From Clostridiales bacterium UBA7103 (GTDB lineage Bacteria > Bacillota > Clostridia > Oscillospirales > Oscillospiraceae), in contig DKYJ01000003.1 of assembly GCA_002493305.1 (NCBI GenBank), forward strand, positions 1-18,450: a stretch of 18,450 nt of DNA, given 5' to 3'. A model generated the notes under the pieces. It had not been told where the DNA came from. It saw only the letters and a list, made by a program, of their open reading frames with translations, and did not search any database. This document shows, piece by piece, positions 5,393 through 12,468 of this stretch; the first letter of the stretch is position 1; every line of letters starts with the position of its first letter. A program made the position numbers and the translations under genes.

Positions 5393-7093
5393 ATGAACCG
5401 TTCCCGCAGAATCATCACTGTGCTGCTGCTTGTTATCATGGCAGCCGCCCTGCTGACCGTCACCGCCTTTGCCGAGGGCGACGGCGCAGCTTCCATCGCT
5501 TGCCCCACCTGCAACGGCACCGGCGTTTTCTCCGGCGCAGAGTGCGGCGACTGTGAAGGCGCAGGTGTGCTCACTTCTGACAGCAGCATGGCCTTTTCCT
5601 TCTGGGCGCTTGTCCCGCCCATTGTGGCTATCGTCCTGGCGCTGATAACCAAGGAGGTCTACTCCTCCCTGTTCGTCGGCATAGTGCTGGGCGGCCTGTT
5701 CTACACCAACTTCAGCCCCATAACCGGGCTTGACGCCATCGTGAACGAGGGCATGGTTCCCGCCGTTGCCGACAACGCGGGCATCTTCCTCTTCCTCGTC
5801 ATTCTCGGTATCTTGGTGTCTCTCATCAACAAGGCCGGCGGCTCCGCCGCCTTCGGCCGCTGGGCGGAGACGCATATCCACTCCAAGGTCGGCGCAATGC
5901 TCGCCACCTTCTTCCTCGGTGTGCTGATCTTTGTCGATGACTACTTCAACTGCCTCGCCGTCGGCTCTGTTATGCGCCCCATCTGTGAGAGCCAGAAGGT
6001 CTCCCGGGCAAAGCTCGCCTTCCTCATTGACGCCACCGCCGCTCCCATCTGCATGATAGCGCCTATCTCCTCTTGGGCAGCCGCTGTGTCCGGCGTTGTG
6101 GAGGACTACAACGGCATCGAGCTTTTTGTCCGTGCCATTCCCTATAATTTCTACTCCCTGCTGATGATCGTCTTTGTAGTAGCCATGATCGTCATGCGCG
6201 TTGACTACGGCCCCATGCTCACCCATGAGCGCAGCGCCGAGGGCGGCAACGACAGGCCCATGGCCGGTGCCGCTGCCGCCGCTCCCGAGGGTAACCCCCG
6301 CGGCAGAGTTATCGACCTTATTCTTCCCGTTGTAGTGCTCATTATCTCCTGCACCGTGGGTCTTGCCTATGTCGGCGGCTTCTTCGGGGACGATCCCGCC
6401 TATGCCGGCAATTTCGTTGAGGCTTTTGCCAACACCGACGCTTTCGCCGCCCTGCCTTGGGGCTCCCTGATAGCTCTGGTGTTCACCCTGATCTACTTCT
6501 GGTGCCGCAGGCTCATCGGCTTCAAGGAATCCATGCAGTGCATACCTCAGGGCTTTAACAACATGGTGCCCGCCATCATCATTCTGACCTTCGCGACCTC
6601 CCTGAAGAACATGACCGGTCTGCTGGGCGCAAAGTACTTCGTGGCCACCGTGATGAACACCGCCGCGGGCGCTCTGTTCACCTTCCTGCCTGCCATCATC
6701 TTCTTGGTTGCCTGCCTGCTCAGCTTCTCCACCGGCACCAGCTGGGGCACCTTCGGTATACTCATTCCCATCGTCACCTATGTGTTCCCCGCGGACAGCA
6801 CCCTGTTCATCATCGGCGTCTCCGCCTGCCTTGCCGGCGCTGTGTTCGGCGACCACTGCTCCCCCATCTCCGACACTTCCATTATGGCTTCCGCCGGTGC
6901 TCAGTGCGACCATGTTGAGCATATCTCCACGCAGCTGCCCTACGCCATCACAGTCGGCGCGATCTGCTTTGTGAACTATATCCTTGCGGGTCTTATCCAG
7001 AACGTGTTCATCTGCCTTGCGATAGGCATCGTTCTGGTGCTCGGGACGCTGTTCGTTATCCGTTCCGTCAACTCGAAGAAGACCGCCGCGTAA
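5393..7093 (+). CDS. NhaC-family transporter, probable lysine importer, with exported CxxCxGxG pair
   Basis: A 566-aa polytopic membrane protein of the NhaC antiporter superfamily. It shows the family signatures STGTSWGTFGIL (about 446-457) and GDHCSPISDTSIMASAGAQC (486-505), about a dozen hydrophobic segments, and DDYFNCLAVGSVMRP earlier. Because a lysine riboswitch controls it, lysine uptake is more likely than Na+/H+ exchange; NhaC-type proteins under L boxes have been proposed as lysine transporters. The N-terminus is odd: a signal-peptide-like segment (about 1-27, ending AFA) is followed by CPTCNGTG (37-44) and CGDCEGAG (51-58), the motif of the DnaJ zinc-binding domain. If the signal is cleaved this finger lies outside the membrane. 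The ATG at 5393 has GGAGG 8 nt upstream; an in-frame TTG at 5378 is rejected. Confidence 0.93.
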   Translation: MNRSRRIITVLLLVIMAAALLTVTAFAEGDGAASIACPTCNGTGVFSGAECGDCEGAGVLTSDSSMAFSFWALVPPIVAIVLALITKEVYSSLFVGIVLGGLFYTNFSPITGLDAIVNEGMVPAVADNAGIFLFLVILGILVSLINKAGGSAAFGRWAETHIHSKVGAMLATFFLGVLIFVDDYFNCLAVGSVMRPICESQKVSRAKLAFLIDATAAPICMIAPISSWAAAVSGVVEDYNGIELFVRAIPYNFYSLLMIVFVVAMIVMRVDYGPMLTHERSAEGGNDRPMAGAAAAAPEGNPRGRVIDLILPVVVLIISCTVGLAYVGGFFGDDPAYAGNFVEAFANTDAFAALPWGSLIALVFTLIYFWCRRLIGFKESMQCIPQGFNNMVPAIIILTFATSLKNMTGLLGAKYFVATVMNTAAGALFTFLPAIIFLVACLLSFSTGTSWGTFGILIPIVTYVFPADSTLFIIGVSACLAGAVFGDHCSPISDTSIMASAGAQCDHVEHISTQLPYAITVGAICFVNYILAGLIQNVFICLAIGIVLVLGTLFVIRSVNSKKTAA

Positions 7094-7127
7094 GCAAAAA
7101 CAGCAAATACTCAATATTTCAAACTCC

Positions 7128-7162
7128 GCCCCGCTGAAATTAAAATTCAGCGGGGCTTTTTT
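7128..7162 (+). terminator. Terminator of the NhaC-family gene
   Basis: GCCCCGCTGAA (7128-7138) pairs with TTCAGCGGGGC (7146-7156), 11 bp, with a 7-nt A/T loop, followed by six T. Confidence 0.93.
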
Positions 7163-7185
7163 CGTTATTTTTTCTGTTGAATCTA

Positions 7186-7214
7186 TTGAAATTCATGCCT
7201 GTTTGCCGTACAAT
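7186..7214 (+). promoter_or_regulatory. Candidate promoter of the cation:proton antiporter gene
   Basis: TTGAAA (7186-7191) and TACAAT (7209-7214) are spaced by 17 bp; the predicted start is near 7221, about 50 nt before the start codon. Confidence 0.6.
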
Positions 7215-7270
7215 ATTCCGGCGCGGGGCGCTTTGCCGCCCGCGTGTTTTTGCGAAAGGGAGAATTTACA

Positions 7271-8560
7271 ATGACCGCATTACTGTCTCTGTCCGTGGCG
7301 ATGTTCGCCGGATTGATGATGACAAGACTTATAAAGCGCTTCCACCTGCCGGATGTGACCGCATATCTCGTGGCAGGGGTGCTCATCGGCCCCTGTGCCA
7401 TCGGCGCGCTCAACCTGCCGGGCATAGGCTTTAACAGCTATGATCAGTTGGAGGGCGTGAGCCTGATATCCAATGTGGCGCTGGGCTTCATTGCTTTTTC
7501 GATCGGCAACGAATTTCGCCTGTCTCAGCTGCGGGAGACAGGCAAGCAGGCGCTGGTCATCGGCGTGCTTCAGGCCGTCGTTACCACGTTTTTGGTGGAC
7601 GCGGCGCTGATTACCTTCCACCTGCTGCGGCCTGATGTGCTGTCCATGCCCGCCGCCATTACGCTGGGCGCCATCGCCGCCGCGACAGCCCCCGCCGCCA
7701 CTCTGATGGTGGTGCGCCAGTACAAGGCCAAGGGCCCGCTGACGGATCTACTGCTGCCTATCGTGGCGCTGGACGACGCGGTGGGGCTTGTGCTGTTTGC
7801 CGTGTCCTTCGGTATCGCCAAGGCGCTGGGCAGCGGCAGCGTGGATATTTACAGCATACTTTTCAATCCTCTTATTGAGATCACTGCCTCCCTGCTGCTG
7901 GGGGCTCTTGCCGGCTGGGTGCTGACGCTGACAGAAAAAATGTTCAACTCCAACACCAACCGCCTTGCCATGACCATCAGCTTTGTGTTTTTGACCGTTG
8001 CCCTGAGCATGCTGAAGATACCTCTCGGCCCGGTGACGCTGGGCTTTTCCTCCCTGCTGGTGTGCATGATGCTGGGCAGTGTTTTCTGCAATCTCTGTCC
8101 CCTGTCCGCTGAGATCATGGAAAACTCCGACCGCTGGACTGCGCCGCTGCTGGTGCTGTTTTTCGTCATATCCGGGGCGGAGCTGGAGCTTGGAGTGTTC
8201 GTGCAGTTCAGCTCAGTGCTGGTTGGCATTGTGTATATTCTCGCCCGTTCCGCCGGTAAATATCTGGGAGCCCGCGGCTCCGCGAAAATGATGCACTGCG
8301 GCAGGAACGTGGTGGACTATCTGGGCATAACCCTGCTGCCGCAGGCAGGCGTCGCGCTGGGCATGTGCGTTACGGCCTCCACCCTGCCCGGTGACGGGGC
8401 GCTGATAAGAAACATCGTGCTCTTCGCCGTGCTGATCTATGAGCTTGTCGGCCCGGTGATGACCAAATGGGCGCTTACAAAGGCCGGGGATATCCAGCCC
8501 AAGGGCGAAGATGTCCTGCGCCGCAGGGAAGAAAAGCTGCGCCAAGCCGGGGTAAAATGA
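7271..8560 (+). CDS. CPA-type monovalent cation:proton antiporter
   Basis: A 429-aa membrane protein with about 12 hydrophobic segments, of the Na+(K+)/H+ exchanger fold used by CPA2/KefB-like proteins. Family features are TRLIKRFHLPDVTAYLVAGVLIGP at the N-terminus (residues 16-39), ATAPAATLMVVRQYKAKGPLTD, and the paired aspartates LDDAVG at 168-169 expected to carry the proton/cation coupling. The C-terminus is a short charged cytosolic tail (about 410-429); no TrkA-N/RCK nucleotide-binding domain is attached, so regulation by NAD(H) or glutathione is not indicated. The start at 7271 has GGGAG 8 nt upstream. It lies between its own promoter and a strong terminator, so it is probably monocistronic. 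The transported ion cannot be told. Confidence 0.92.
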   Translation: MTALLSLSVAMFAGLMMTRLIKRFHLPDVTAYLVAGVLIGPCAIGALNLPGIGFNSYDQLEGVSLISNVALGFIAFSIGNEFRLSQLRETGKQALVIGVLQAVVTTFLVDAALITFHLLRPDVLSMPAAITLGAIAAATAPAATLMVVRQYKAKGPLTDLLLPIVALDDAVGLVLFAVSFGIAKALGSGSVDIYSILFNPLIEITASLLLGALAGWVLTLTEKMFNSNTNRLAMTISFVFLTVALSMLKIPLGPVTLGFSSLLVCMMLGSVFCNLCPLSAEIMENSDRWTAPLLVLFFVISGAELELGVFVQFSSVLVGIVYILARSAGKYLGARGSAKMMHCGRNVVDYLGITLLPQAGVALGMCVTASTLPGDGALIRNIVLFAVLIYELVGPVMTKWALTKAGDIQPKGEDVLRRREEKLRQAGVK

Positions 8561-8569
8561 GGAATAATA

Positions 8570-8611
8570 TGTGACCCGCAGTTCAACATTGAGCTGCGGG
8601 TCACATTTTTT
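8570..8611 (+). terminator. Terminator of the antiporter gene
   Basis: TGTGACCCGCAG (8570-8581) pairs with CTGCGGGTCACA (8594-8605). The stem can extend inward through TTCAA/TTGA to almost close the loop, and is followed by TTTTTT. Confidence 0.93.
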
Positions 8612-8631
8612 GTGTTTTTCCATAATCTTGC

Positions 8632-8690
8632 GCCGCACCCACTTGCTTCCCCTTAAGGGGGCTGTCCTGCGGCGGGGTAAGATAGGAGAA
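8632..8690. repeat. Interspersed repeat B, copy 1
   Basis: Shares GCCGCAC(C/T)CACTTGCTTCCCC, a G-run, CTG(T/C)(C/T)CTGCGGCGGGGTA and an AGAAGA-like end with 9031-9118. Copy 1 lacks an internal block of about 30 nt present in copy 2. Confidence 0.7.
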
Positions 8691-8702
8691 GAGAGTGTGC
8701 GT

Positions 8703-8776
8703 CAACTTTCTTGATGTCAAGAAAGTTGCAAAGAAACATTTAAGAGGGGAAGATTTCGTTTTCTTCCCCTCTTAAA
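8703..8776. repeat. Two tandem perfect hairpins
   Basis: CAACTTTCTTGA (8703-8714) pairs with TCAAGAAAGTTG (8717-8728), 12 bp; 10 nt later a 15-bp stem pairs 8739-8753 with 8762-8776 (TTTAAGAGGGGAAGA and its complement, loop TTTCGTTT). A third hairpin, GTAAAGAGG/CCTCTTTAC (8797-8805 with 8810-8818), follows. None is followed by a good T run and none ends a known gene. Confidence 0.75.
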
Positions 8777-8987
8777 AATCTCCCTAATTGAAACGAGTAA
8801 AGAGGTGTGCCTCTTTACGATCTCCCGTGCATGGCGGAAAATTAAGCAATAAGTTTAGCTTGCGTCAGGTTTCAATGCAAAGGGGAAAGATCAGCGCTGT
8901 CCAGAGCCTCCCCTTACGCAGGGAGGCCTTTGATGCTGTGCAAATTCTCGTCAGAAGCGCTGAAAATTAGCTCCATTCCACTGCCTC

Positions 8988-9036
8988 CCTCGTCAGAAGG
9001 AGCCTTGGGTATGGTGCAATTCTAAACACAGCCGCA
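8988..9036. repeat. Interspersed repeat A, copy 1
   Basis: 49 nt matching 9547-9595 at 43 positions, including the identical core CTTGGGTATGGTGCAATT. It is immediately followed by repeat B copy 2, so A and B overlap head to tail. Confidence 0.8.
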
Positions 9037-9118
9037 CTCACTTGCTTCCCCCTGAGGGGGAAGTGGCGAGCTTGCGAGCCGATAGGGGGCTGCTCTGCGG
9101 CGGGGTACGACAGAAGAA
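9031..9118. repeat. Interspersed repeat B, copy 2
   Basis: Longer form of 8632-8690; the extra block (AAGTGGCGAGCTTGCGAGCC and following) contains a small palindrome, GGCGAGC/GCGAGCC-like. Confidence 0.7.
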
Positions 9119-9150
9119 CAAAGTTATAGTCAACTCTGTCGCAAAACGGC

Positions 9151-9186
9151 CTCCCTTCAGTCAGCTTCGCTGACAGCTCCCCCTCA
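9151..9186. repeat. Palindromic repeat C, copy 1
   Basis: Contains the perfect palindrome GTCAGC-TTC-GCTGAC (9161-9175) within CCTCCCTTCA...AGCTCCCC; second copy at 9455-9486. Confidence 0.75.
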
Positions 9187-9289
9187 TGGGGAGCCAAGAT
9201 GGGTGCGTAGTTTGTTTTGTGCTTCTGCCGCGATTTACGCCAATCCCATGCCTCCCTCTGACGAGGGAAGTGGGCAGGTTATAAGGTGA

Positions 9290-9324
9290 CAAAACTGCAA
9301 CAAAGCGTAGCTGTTGCAGTTTTG
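9290..9324. repeat. Strong hairpin in the repeat region
   Basis: CAAAACTGCAACA (9290-9302) pairs perfectly with TGTTGCAGTTTTG (9312-9324), 13 bp with a 9-nt loop. No gene ends nearby and no T run follows, so it is not a simple terminator. Confidence 0.75.
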
Positions 9325-9454
9325 AGAGGAAGAACAAGCGAATATAGTGCAGTTTTCGTCACGCTTGGCGGAAACGGAACGACATGAGTTTGTTCTGACG
9401 AGACGGAAGGAGAGAAGATAAAAGACCGCAACTGGGAAATGTCTCTCAAATCTC

Positions 9455-9486
9455 TCTCCCTCAGTCAGCTTCGCTGACAGCTCATC
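9455..9486. repeat. Palindromic repeat C, copy 2
   Basis: Same GTCAGC-TTC-GCTGAC palindrome (9464-9478) in a CTCCCTCA...AGCTCATCT context. Confidence 0.75.
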
Positions 9487-9546
9487 TCCGCGCTAAGAGC
9501 CGCCGCGATGCGGCGGTTGCGCTCCGAAACGCGCCTGCGGGCGCAG

Positions 9547-9595
9547 CCTCGTCAGAGGGAGACTTGGGTATGGTGCAATTTCAAACTCCGCCGCA
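9547..9595. repeat. Interspersed repeat A, copy 2
   Basis: Direct repeat of 8988-9036 (43 of 49 positions by eye), ending at the common GCCGCA. Confidence 0.8.
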
Positions 9596-9652
9596 TGTTT
9601 CCTCCCGCTTGTTGTGGGTACATTCACAATATTCTTTTTTTACTGTCGCGCG

Positions 9653-9658
9653 TATAAT
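9653..9658 (+). promoter_or_regulatory. Candidate -10 box for the ribbon-helix-helix gene
   Basis: A consensus TATAAT, but the -35 region (around 9630-9636, ATTCTT-like) is poor. A second candidate promoter is TTGATA (9718-9723) with TTATAC (9742-9747), 18 bp apart; its -10 box lies inside the second palindrome described below. Confidence 0.4.
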
Positions 9659-9676
9659 CTTATGCAATAGTTTAAT

Positions 9677-9694
9677 AACTGTTGTTTAACAGTT
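9677..9694. promoter_or_regulatory. Putative operator 1, AACnGT-N6-ACnGTT palindrome
   Basis: AACTGTTGTTTAACAGTT is a perfect 7-bp inverted repeat around GTTT. It matches the same spaced pattern as 9734-9751, 57 bp downstream, and lies just after the candidate -10 box, so a bound protein could block transcription of the next gene. Confidence 0.5.
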
Positions 9695-9733
9695 GGCGTA
9701 TATTTTGCTGCTCCATTTTGATAGCATATATTA

Positions 9734-9751
9734 AACCGTTGTTATACTGTT
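9734..9751. promoter_or_regulatory. Putative operator 2, AACnGT-N6-ACnGTT palindrome
   Basis: AACCGTTGTTATACTGTT shares 14 of 18 positions with operator 1 and keeps its palindromic outer bases. It ends 5 bp before the ribosome binding site of the ribbon-helix-helix gene, a likely place for autoregulation. Confidence 0.5.
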
Positions 9752-9768
9752 TACTGGAAGTGAGTCAT

Positions 9769-9969
9769 ATGCCGACAAACAAAACGCCATTTACATTCAA
9801 CATAAAGAACGAGTATTTGGAAAAAATGCGGCATATCGCCAAACGCGAAACAAGAAGTTTAAGCAATCTTCTTGAGCATCTTTGCAAGCTTTACATAGAA
9901 GAATATGAGCAAAACAATGGCAAAATCGAATTGGACAATGTAGATGTTGCAAATTCCCGCGCTGTATAA
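9769..9969 (+). CDS. Small ribbon-helix-helix (Arc-like) DNA-binding protein
   Basis: A 66-aa protein. A short strand (TPFTFNIKNEY, about 6-16) is followed by helix A (LEKMRHIAKRETRS) and helix B (LSNLLEHLCKLYIEEYEQ), the layout of Arc/MetJ-type ribbon-helix-helix proteins that dimerise and insert the paired strands into DNA. The start at 9769 has GGAAG 8 nt upstream; the frame is open further upstream but has no better signal. Base composition is more AT-rich than its neighbours, and it follows a repeat-rich stretch, which suggests acquisition by transfer. Two matched palindromes in front are plausible binding sites for autorepression. It could be the antitoxin-like half of a pair, but the downstream protein is not a recognised toxin. 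Confidence 0.75.
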   Translation: MPTNKTPFTFNIKNEYLEKMRHIAKRETRSLSNLLEHLCKLYIEEYEQNNGKIELDNVDVANSRAV

Positions 9970-10019
9970 ATATATCCGGGATAGAACACCCTTTAGTATT
10001 ATGATCCTTTGGTGATGAT

Positions 10020-10406
10020 ATGTATTTTTGCATTGACTTTAGCGATTGGGACAGAGACCAGCTCCCCTTTGACAATACGGACGCTCTGCTGGAGTTTTAT
10101 TTGGAAAAAGCCCGAAGCGGCAAGAGCAATGAGCCTATCCCGGAGCTTTCCAAAATACCGGTATTCCGCGGCGTTTTTCGCCGGGCGATGTGCCTCGCGT
10201 CCGCGCAGAATATGAAAGTTGAGGTCGTGTTCGTAAAGAACATGCTGGGTATGCTCCGTCTGAGTGCCGAGACGCTCACCTGCCGGGAGGAATACAATGA
10301 CCGGACGAGAAAAAGCTTCCTTGAGCTGTTCGGAAAGGCAAAGGAGTTCTGTATATCCCCCCATGAGCGCGGGATATGTCTTGAAATGTATTATGACTTA
10401 TATTAA
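10020..10406 (+). CDS. Uncharacterised 128-aa protein
   Basis: I do not recognise this protein. It is a soluble mixed alpha/beta-looking chain with an acidic N-terminus (MYFCIDFSDWDRDQLPFDNT), a basic middle (FRGVFRRAMCLASAQNMKVE) and a hydrophobic stretch, VVFVKNMLGMLRL. It has four cysteines and no signal peptide or membrane helix. The start at 10020 is the first ATG in frame, preceded only by a weak GGTGAT. It begins 50 nt after the ribbon-helix-helix gene with no terminator or clear promoter between, so the two are probably cotranscribed. It ends at a terminator shared with glmS. Codon usage is ordinary for the window and the frame is long and uninterrupted, so I regard it as real. Confidence 0.7.
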   Translation: MYFCIDFSDWDRDQLPFDNTDALLEFYLEKARSGKSNEPIPELSKIPVFRGVFRRAMCLASAQNMKVEVVFVKNMLGMLRLSAETLTCREEYNDRTRKSFLELFGKAKEFCISPHERGICLEMYYDLY

Positions 10407-10434
10407 AAAGCTCACGGTTGGCCGTGAGTTTTTT
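10405..10434. terminator. Bidirectional terminator between the 128-aa gene and glmS
   Basis: CTCACGG (10411-10417) pairs with CCGTGAG (10422-10428) around TTGG, flanked by an A run on the left and TTTTTT on the right, so it works on both strands for the converging genes. Confidence 0.88.
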
Positions 10435-10436
10435 CT

Positions 10437-12275
10437 TCATTCAACGGTGACGGATTTTGCCAGATTACGGGGCTTATCAATGTCGCAGCCGCGCTGAAGC
10501 GCCACATAATAGGCGAAAAGCTGCATTGGCACAACACCCAGCGTCGGCCGGAAGATGATATGGGTGTCGGGAATGGCGAGCGTGTTTTCCACGGTCTTTT
10601 TAAGCTCGTCGCGCTTGCTTTCGCAGGTCAGCGCCAGCACATCGGCGCCCCTTGCCTTGACCTCAACAATATTCGAAACGCTCTTGTCAAAAAGCGGCGA
10701 GTAGGTACACAGGGCAACCACCAGCGTGCCGTTTTCGATGAGAGAGATAGTGCCGTGCTTAAGCTCACCGGCGGCGTAGGCCTCACTGTGGATATAGGAT
10801 ATCTCCTTGAGCTTGAGGCTGGATTCAAGGCCAAGGGCAAAGTCCAGATTGCGCCCGATATAGAACACGGAGTTGTGGTTAAAGTACCGGGAGGCGAGAT
10901 ACTGTATCTCGTCCGTATCGCGGAGCACGGCCTCCAGCTTTTGGGGCAGCAGCTCAAGCTCCGCCACGATCTCCGCATACTCCGCCTCGGAGATGCTGCC
11001 GCTCTGCCGGGCGAAATACACTCCCAGCATATCCAGCAGCACAAGCTGGGTGCTGTATGCCTTGGTCGTGGCAACGGCTATCTCCGGCCCGGCCCAGGTG
11101 TAGAGCACATCGTCCGACTCCCTGGCTATGGAGCTGCCCACCACGTTGACGATGGACAGGATACGCGCGCCGCGCTTTTTGGCCTCGCGGAGGGCGGCCA
11201 TGGTGTCCAGTGTCTCACCGGACTGGCTGATGACTATGACAAGGCTCTTATCGTCCACCAGAGGGTCTGCGTACCGAAACTCCGAGGCCAGCATGACCTC
11301 CACCGGGCGGCGCAGCAGCCGCTCCAGATTATACTTGCCCACCATGCCCACATGGTAGGACGAGCCGCAGGCGATGATAAAGATGCGGCTGACGGAGCTT
11401 ATATAGTCTTCGGGCATTTTCAGCTCGTCAAAGCATATCCGCCCGTCCTTGAGCCGAGGGGATATGGTCTTGCGCACGGCCTCGGGCTGCTCCATGATCT
11501 CCTTGAACATGAAATGTGGATAGCCGCCCTTTTCCGCGGCGCTGATATCCCAGTCGATAGTGCTGTGCTGCTTTGTGACCGGGCCGCCCAGCGCGTCGAA
11601 CACCTCGATGCTATCGGGCCGGACGACAGCCACCTCGCCGTCCTCCATATAGGCCACATCGCGGGTGTACTTGATGATGGCGGTCACATCGGAGGCGATG
11701 AAATTGCAGCCCTTGCCATAGCCCAGCAGCAGGGGTGCGTCCTTCCGCGCGGCAATGAAGCAGCCGGGCATATCCGCGCACATGATGCCCAGGGCGTAGG
11801 CCCCCTCGATACGGTCGAGTGTGCGGTACACCGCGTCCATAAGGTCGCCGCTGTCTTTATAATAAAACTCCAGAAGCTGTGCCACGACCTCGGAATCCGT
11901 CTCCGAGCGGAAGCTGACGCCCCGGGCGGAGAGGGAAGCGCGAATTTCCATGTAGTTCTCTATTATGCCGTTATGCACCACGGCGATGCGGCTGTCCTCG
12001 CTCAGGTGGGGATGGGAGTTGACATCGTTAGGCTCTCCATGGGTGGCCCAGCGGGTATGCCCTATGCCGGTGCAGCCCTCAAGCGCCCCGCCTTTGTCTA
12101 TAAGTTCCCGCAGGACTTTGAGCCTGCCCTTTGTCTTTCTGACCTGGAGCGCGCCCTCCGGCGACAGCACCGCCACACCCGCTGAATCATAGCCTCTGTA
12201 TTCCAAATGCTCGAGCCCGTCAAGCAGTATGGGCACTGCCTGCTCCCGACCTGTAAAGCCAACTATTCCGCACAT
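10437..12275 (-). CDS. glmS: Glutamine--fructose-6-phosphate aminotransferase (isomerizing)
   Basis: GlmS makes glucosamine-6-phosphate from fructose-6-phosphate and glutamine, the first step toward UDP-GlcNAc for the cell wall. The 612-aa length is normal. The start at 12275 gives MCGIVGFTG, placing the essential nucleophile at Cys2 after Met removal; GGGAG lies 9 nt upstream, and the longer in-frame ATG at 12341 is rejected. The glutaminase domain (about 2-220) shows YRGYDSAG, GHTRWATHG and VHNGIIENY. Two SIS sugar-isomerase domains follow, with ACGSSYHVG and SQSGETLDT in the first. The protein ends in the invariant-type PRNLAKSVTVE. The gene has its own promoter on the minus strand and shares a terminator with the converging gene. 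Confidence 0.98.
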   Translation of the reverse strand: MCGIVGFTGREQAVPILLDGLEHLEYRGYDSAGVAVLSPEGALQVRKTKGRLKVLRELIDKGGALEGCTGIGHTRWATHGEPNDVNSHPHLSEDSRIAVVHNGIIENYMEIRASLSARGVSFRSETDSEVVAQLLEFYYKDSGDLMDAVYRTLDRIEGAYALGIMCADMPGCFIAARKDAPLLLGYGKGCNFIASDVTAIIKYTRDVAYMEDGEVAVVRPDSIEVFDALGGPVTKQHSTIDWDISAAEKGGYPHFMFKEIMEQPEAVRKTISPRLKDGRICFDELKMPEDYISSVSRIFIIACGSSYHVGMVGKYNLERLLRRPVEVMLASEFRYADPLVDDKSLVIVISQSGETLDTMAALREAKKRGARILSIVNVVGSSIARESDDVLYTWAGPEIAVATTKAYSTQLVLLDMLGVYFARQSGSISEAEYAEIVAELELLPQKLEAVLRDTDEIQYLASRYFNHNSVFYIGRNLDFALGLESSLKLKEISYIHSEAYAAGELKHGTISLIENGTLVVALCTYSPLFDKSVSNIVEVKARGADVLALTCESKRDELKKTVENTLAIPDTHIIFRPTLGVVPMQLFAYYVALQRGCDIDKPRNLAKSVTVE

Positions 12276-12312
12276 ATATATCAACTCCCTGTTAAGCAAA
12301 AAATACTGTTGT

Positions 12313-12341
12313 ATTATAGCACCATATGCCCACCGGCGCAA
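12313..12341 (-). promoter_or_regulatory. Candidate glmS promoter
   Basis: On the minus strand, consensus TATAAT (12313-12318) sits 17 bp from a partial -35 box TTGCGC (12336-12341). The resulting leader of about 31 nt is too short for a glmS ribozyme. Confidence 0.6.
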
Positions 12342-12431
12342 TAAGTCTGAGGAAGATTTTACTATTACGCGAAATATCTTCGGTATTAGATTTTGTCATG
12401 GTCGATTCTTGAAAATTAAGCCCGACAGGGC

Positions 12432-12460
12432 TTGAAATCCGGGATATTTTAGGGTAAAAT
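12432..12460 (+). promoter_or_regulatory. Candidate upstream promoter ahead of the nrd operon
   Basis: TTGAAA (12432-12437) and TAAAAT (12455-12460) are 17 bp apart. The predicted start near 12467 is at the foot of a 13-bp hairpin. A small AAGCCC/GGGCTT palindrome (12418-12433) overlaps the -35 box. Confidence 0.55.
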
Positions 12461-12468
12461 ACCTCTCG

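Larger units (their letters stand above)
8612..9652. other. Non-coding repeat-rich region of about 1 kb
   Basis: No credible protein gene is found here; the short frames on both strands are low-complexity translations of repeats and lack ribosome binding sites. The region is built from degenerate palindromic units (for example GTCAGCttcGCTGAC twice, CTCGTCAGAGGGAG-type blocks several times) and several strong hairpins, listed separately. Such arrays are common between genes of gut Clostridia and probably come from small non-autonomous elements. They may also affect mRNA ends or insulate neighbouring genes. Confidence 0.75.

Noticed and set aside
5360..7114. 584-aa open frame on the minus strand
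   Set aside because: It is the exact shadow of the NhaC-family gene. Its composition (Gly/His/Asp-rich, no hydrophobic core) is typical of reading GC-rich membrane-protein codons backwards, and the plus strand has family motifs, a riboswitch and a ribosome binding site.
8788..9197. Short frames of 60-76 aa in the repeat region
   Set aside because: They are translations of repeat units, without ribosome binding sites or similarity to known proteins.
8632..9595. CRISPR array
   Set aside because: The repeats differ in length and family, have irregular spacing and six or more mismatches, and there are no cas genes.
10560..12185. 541-aa open frame on the plus strand
   Set aside because: It is antisense to glmS, whose catalytic motifs and Cys2 start are unmistakable.
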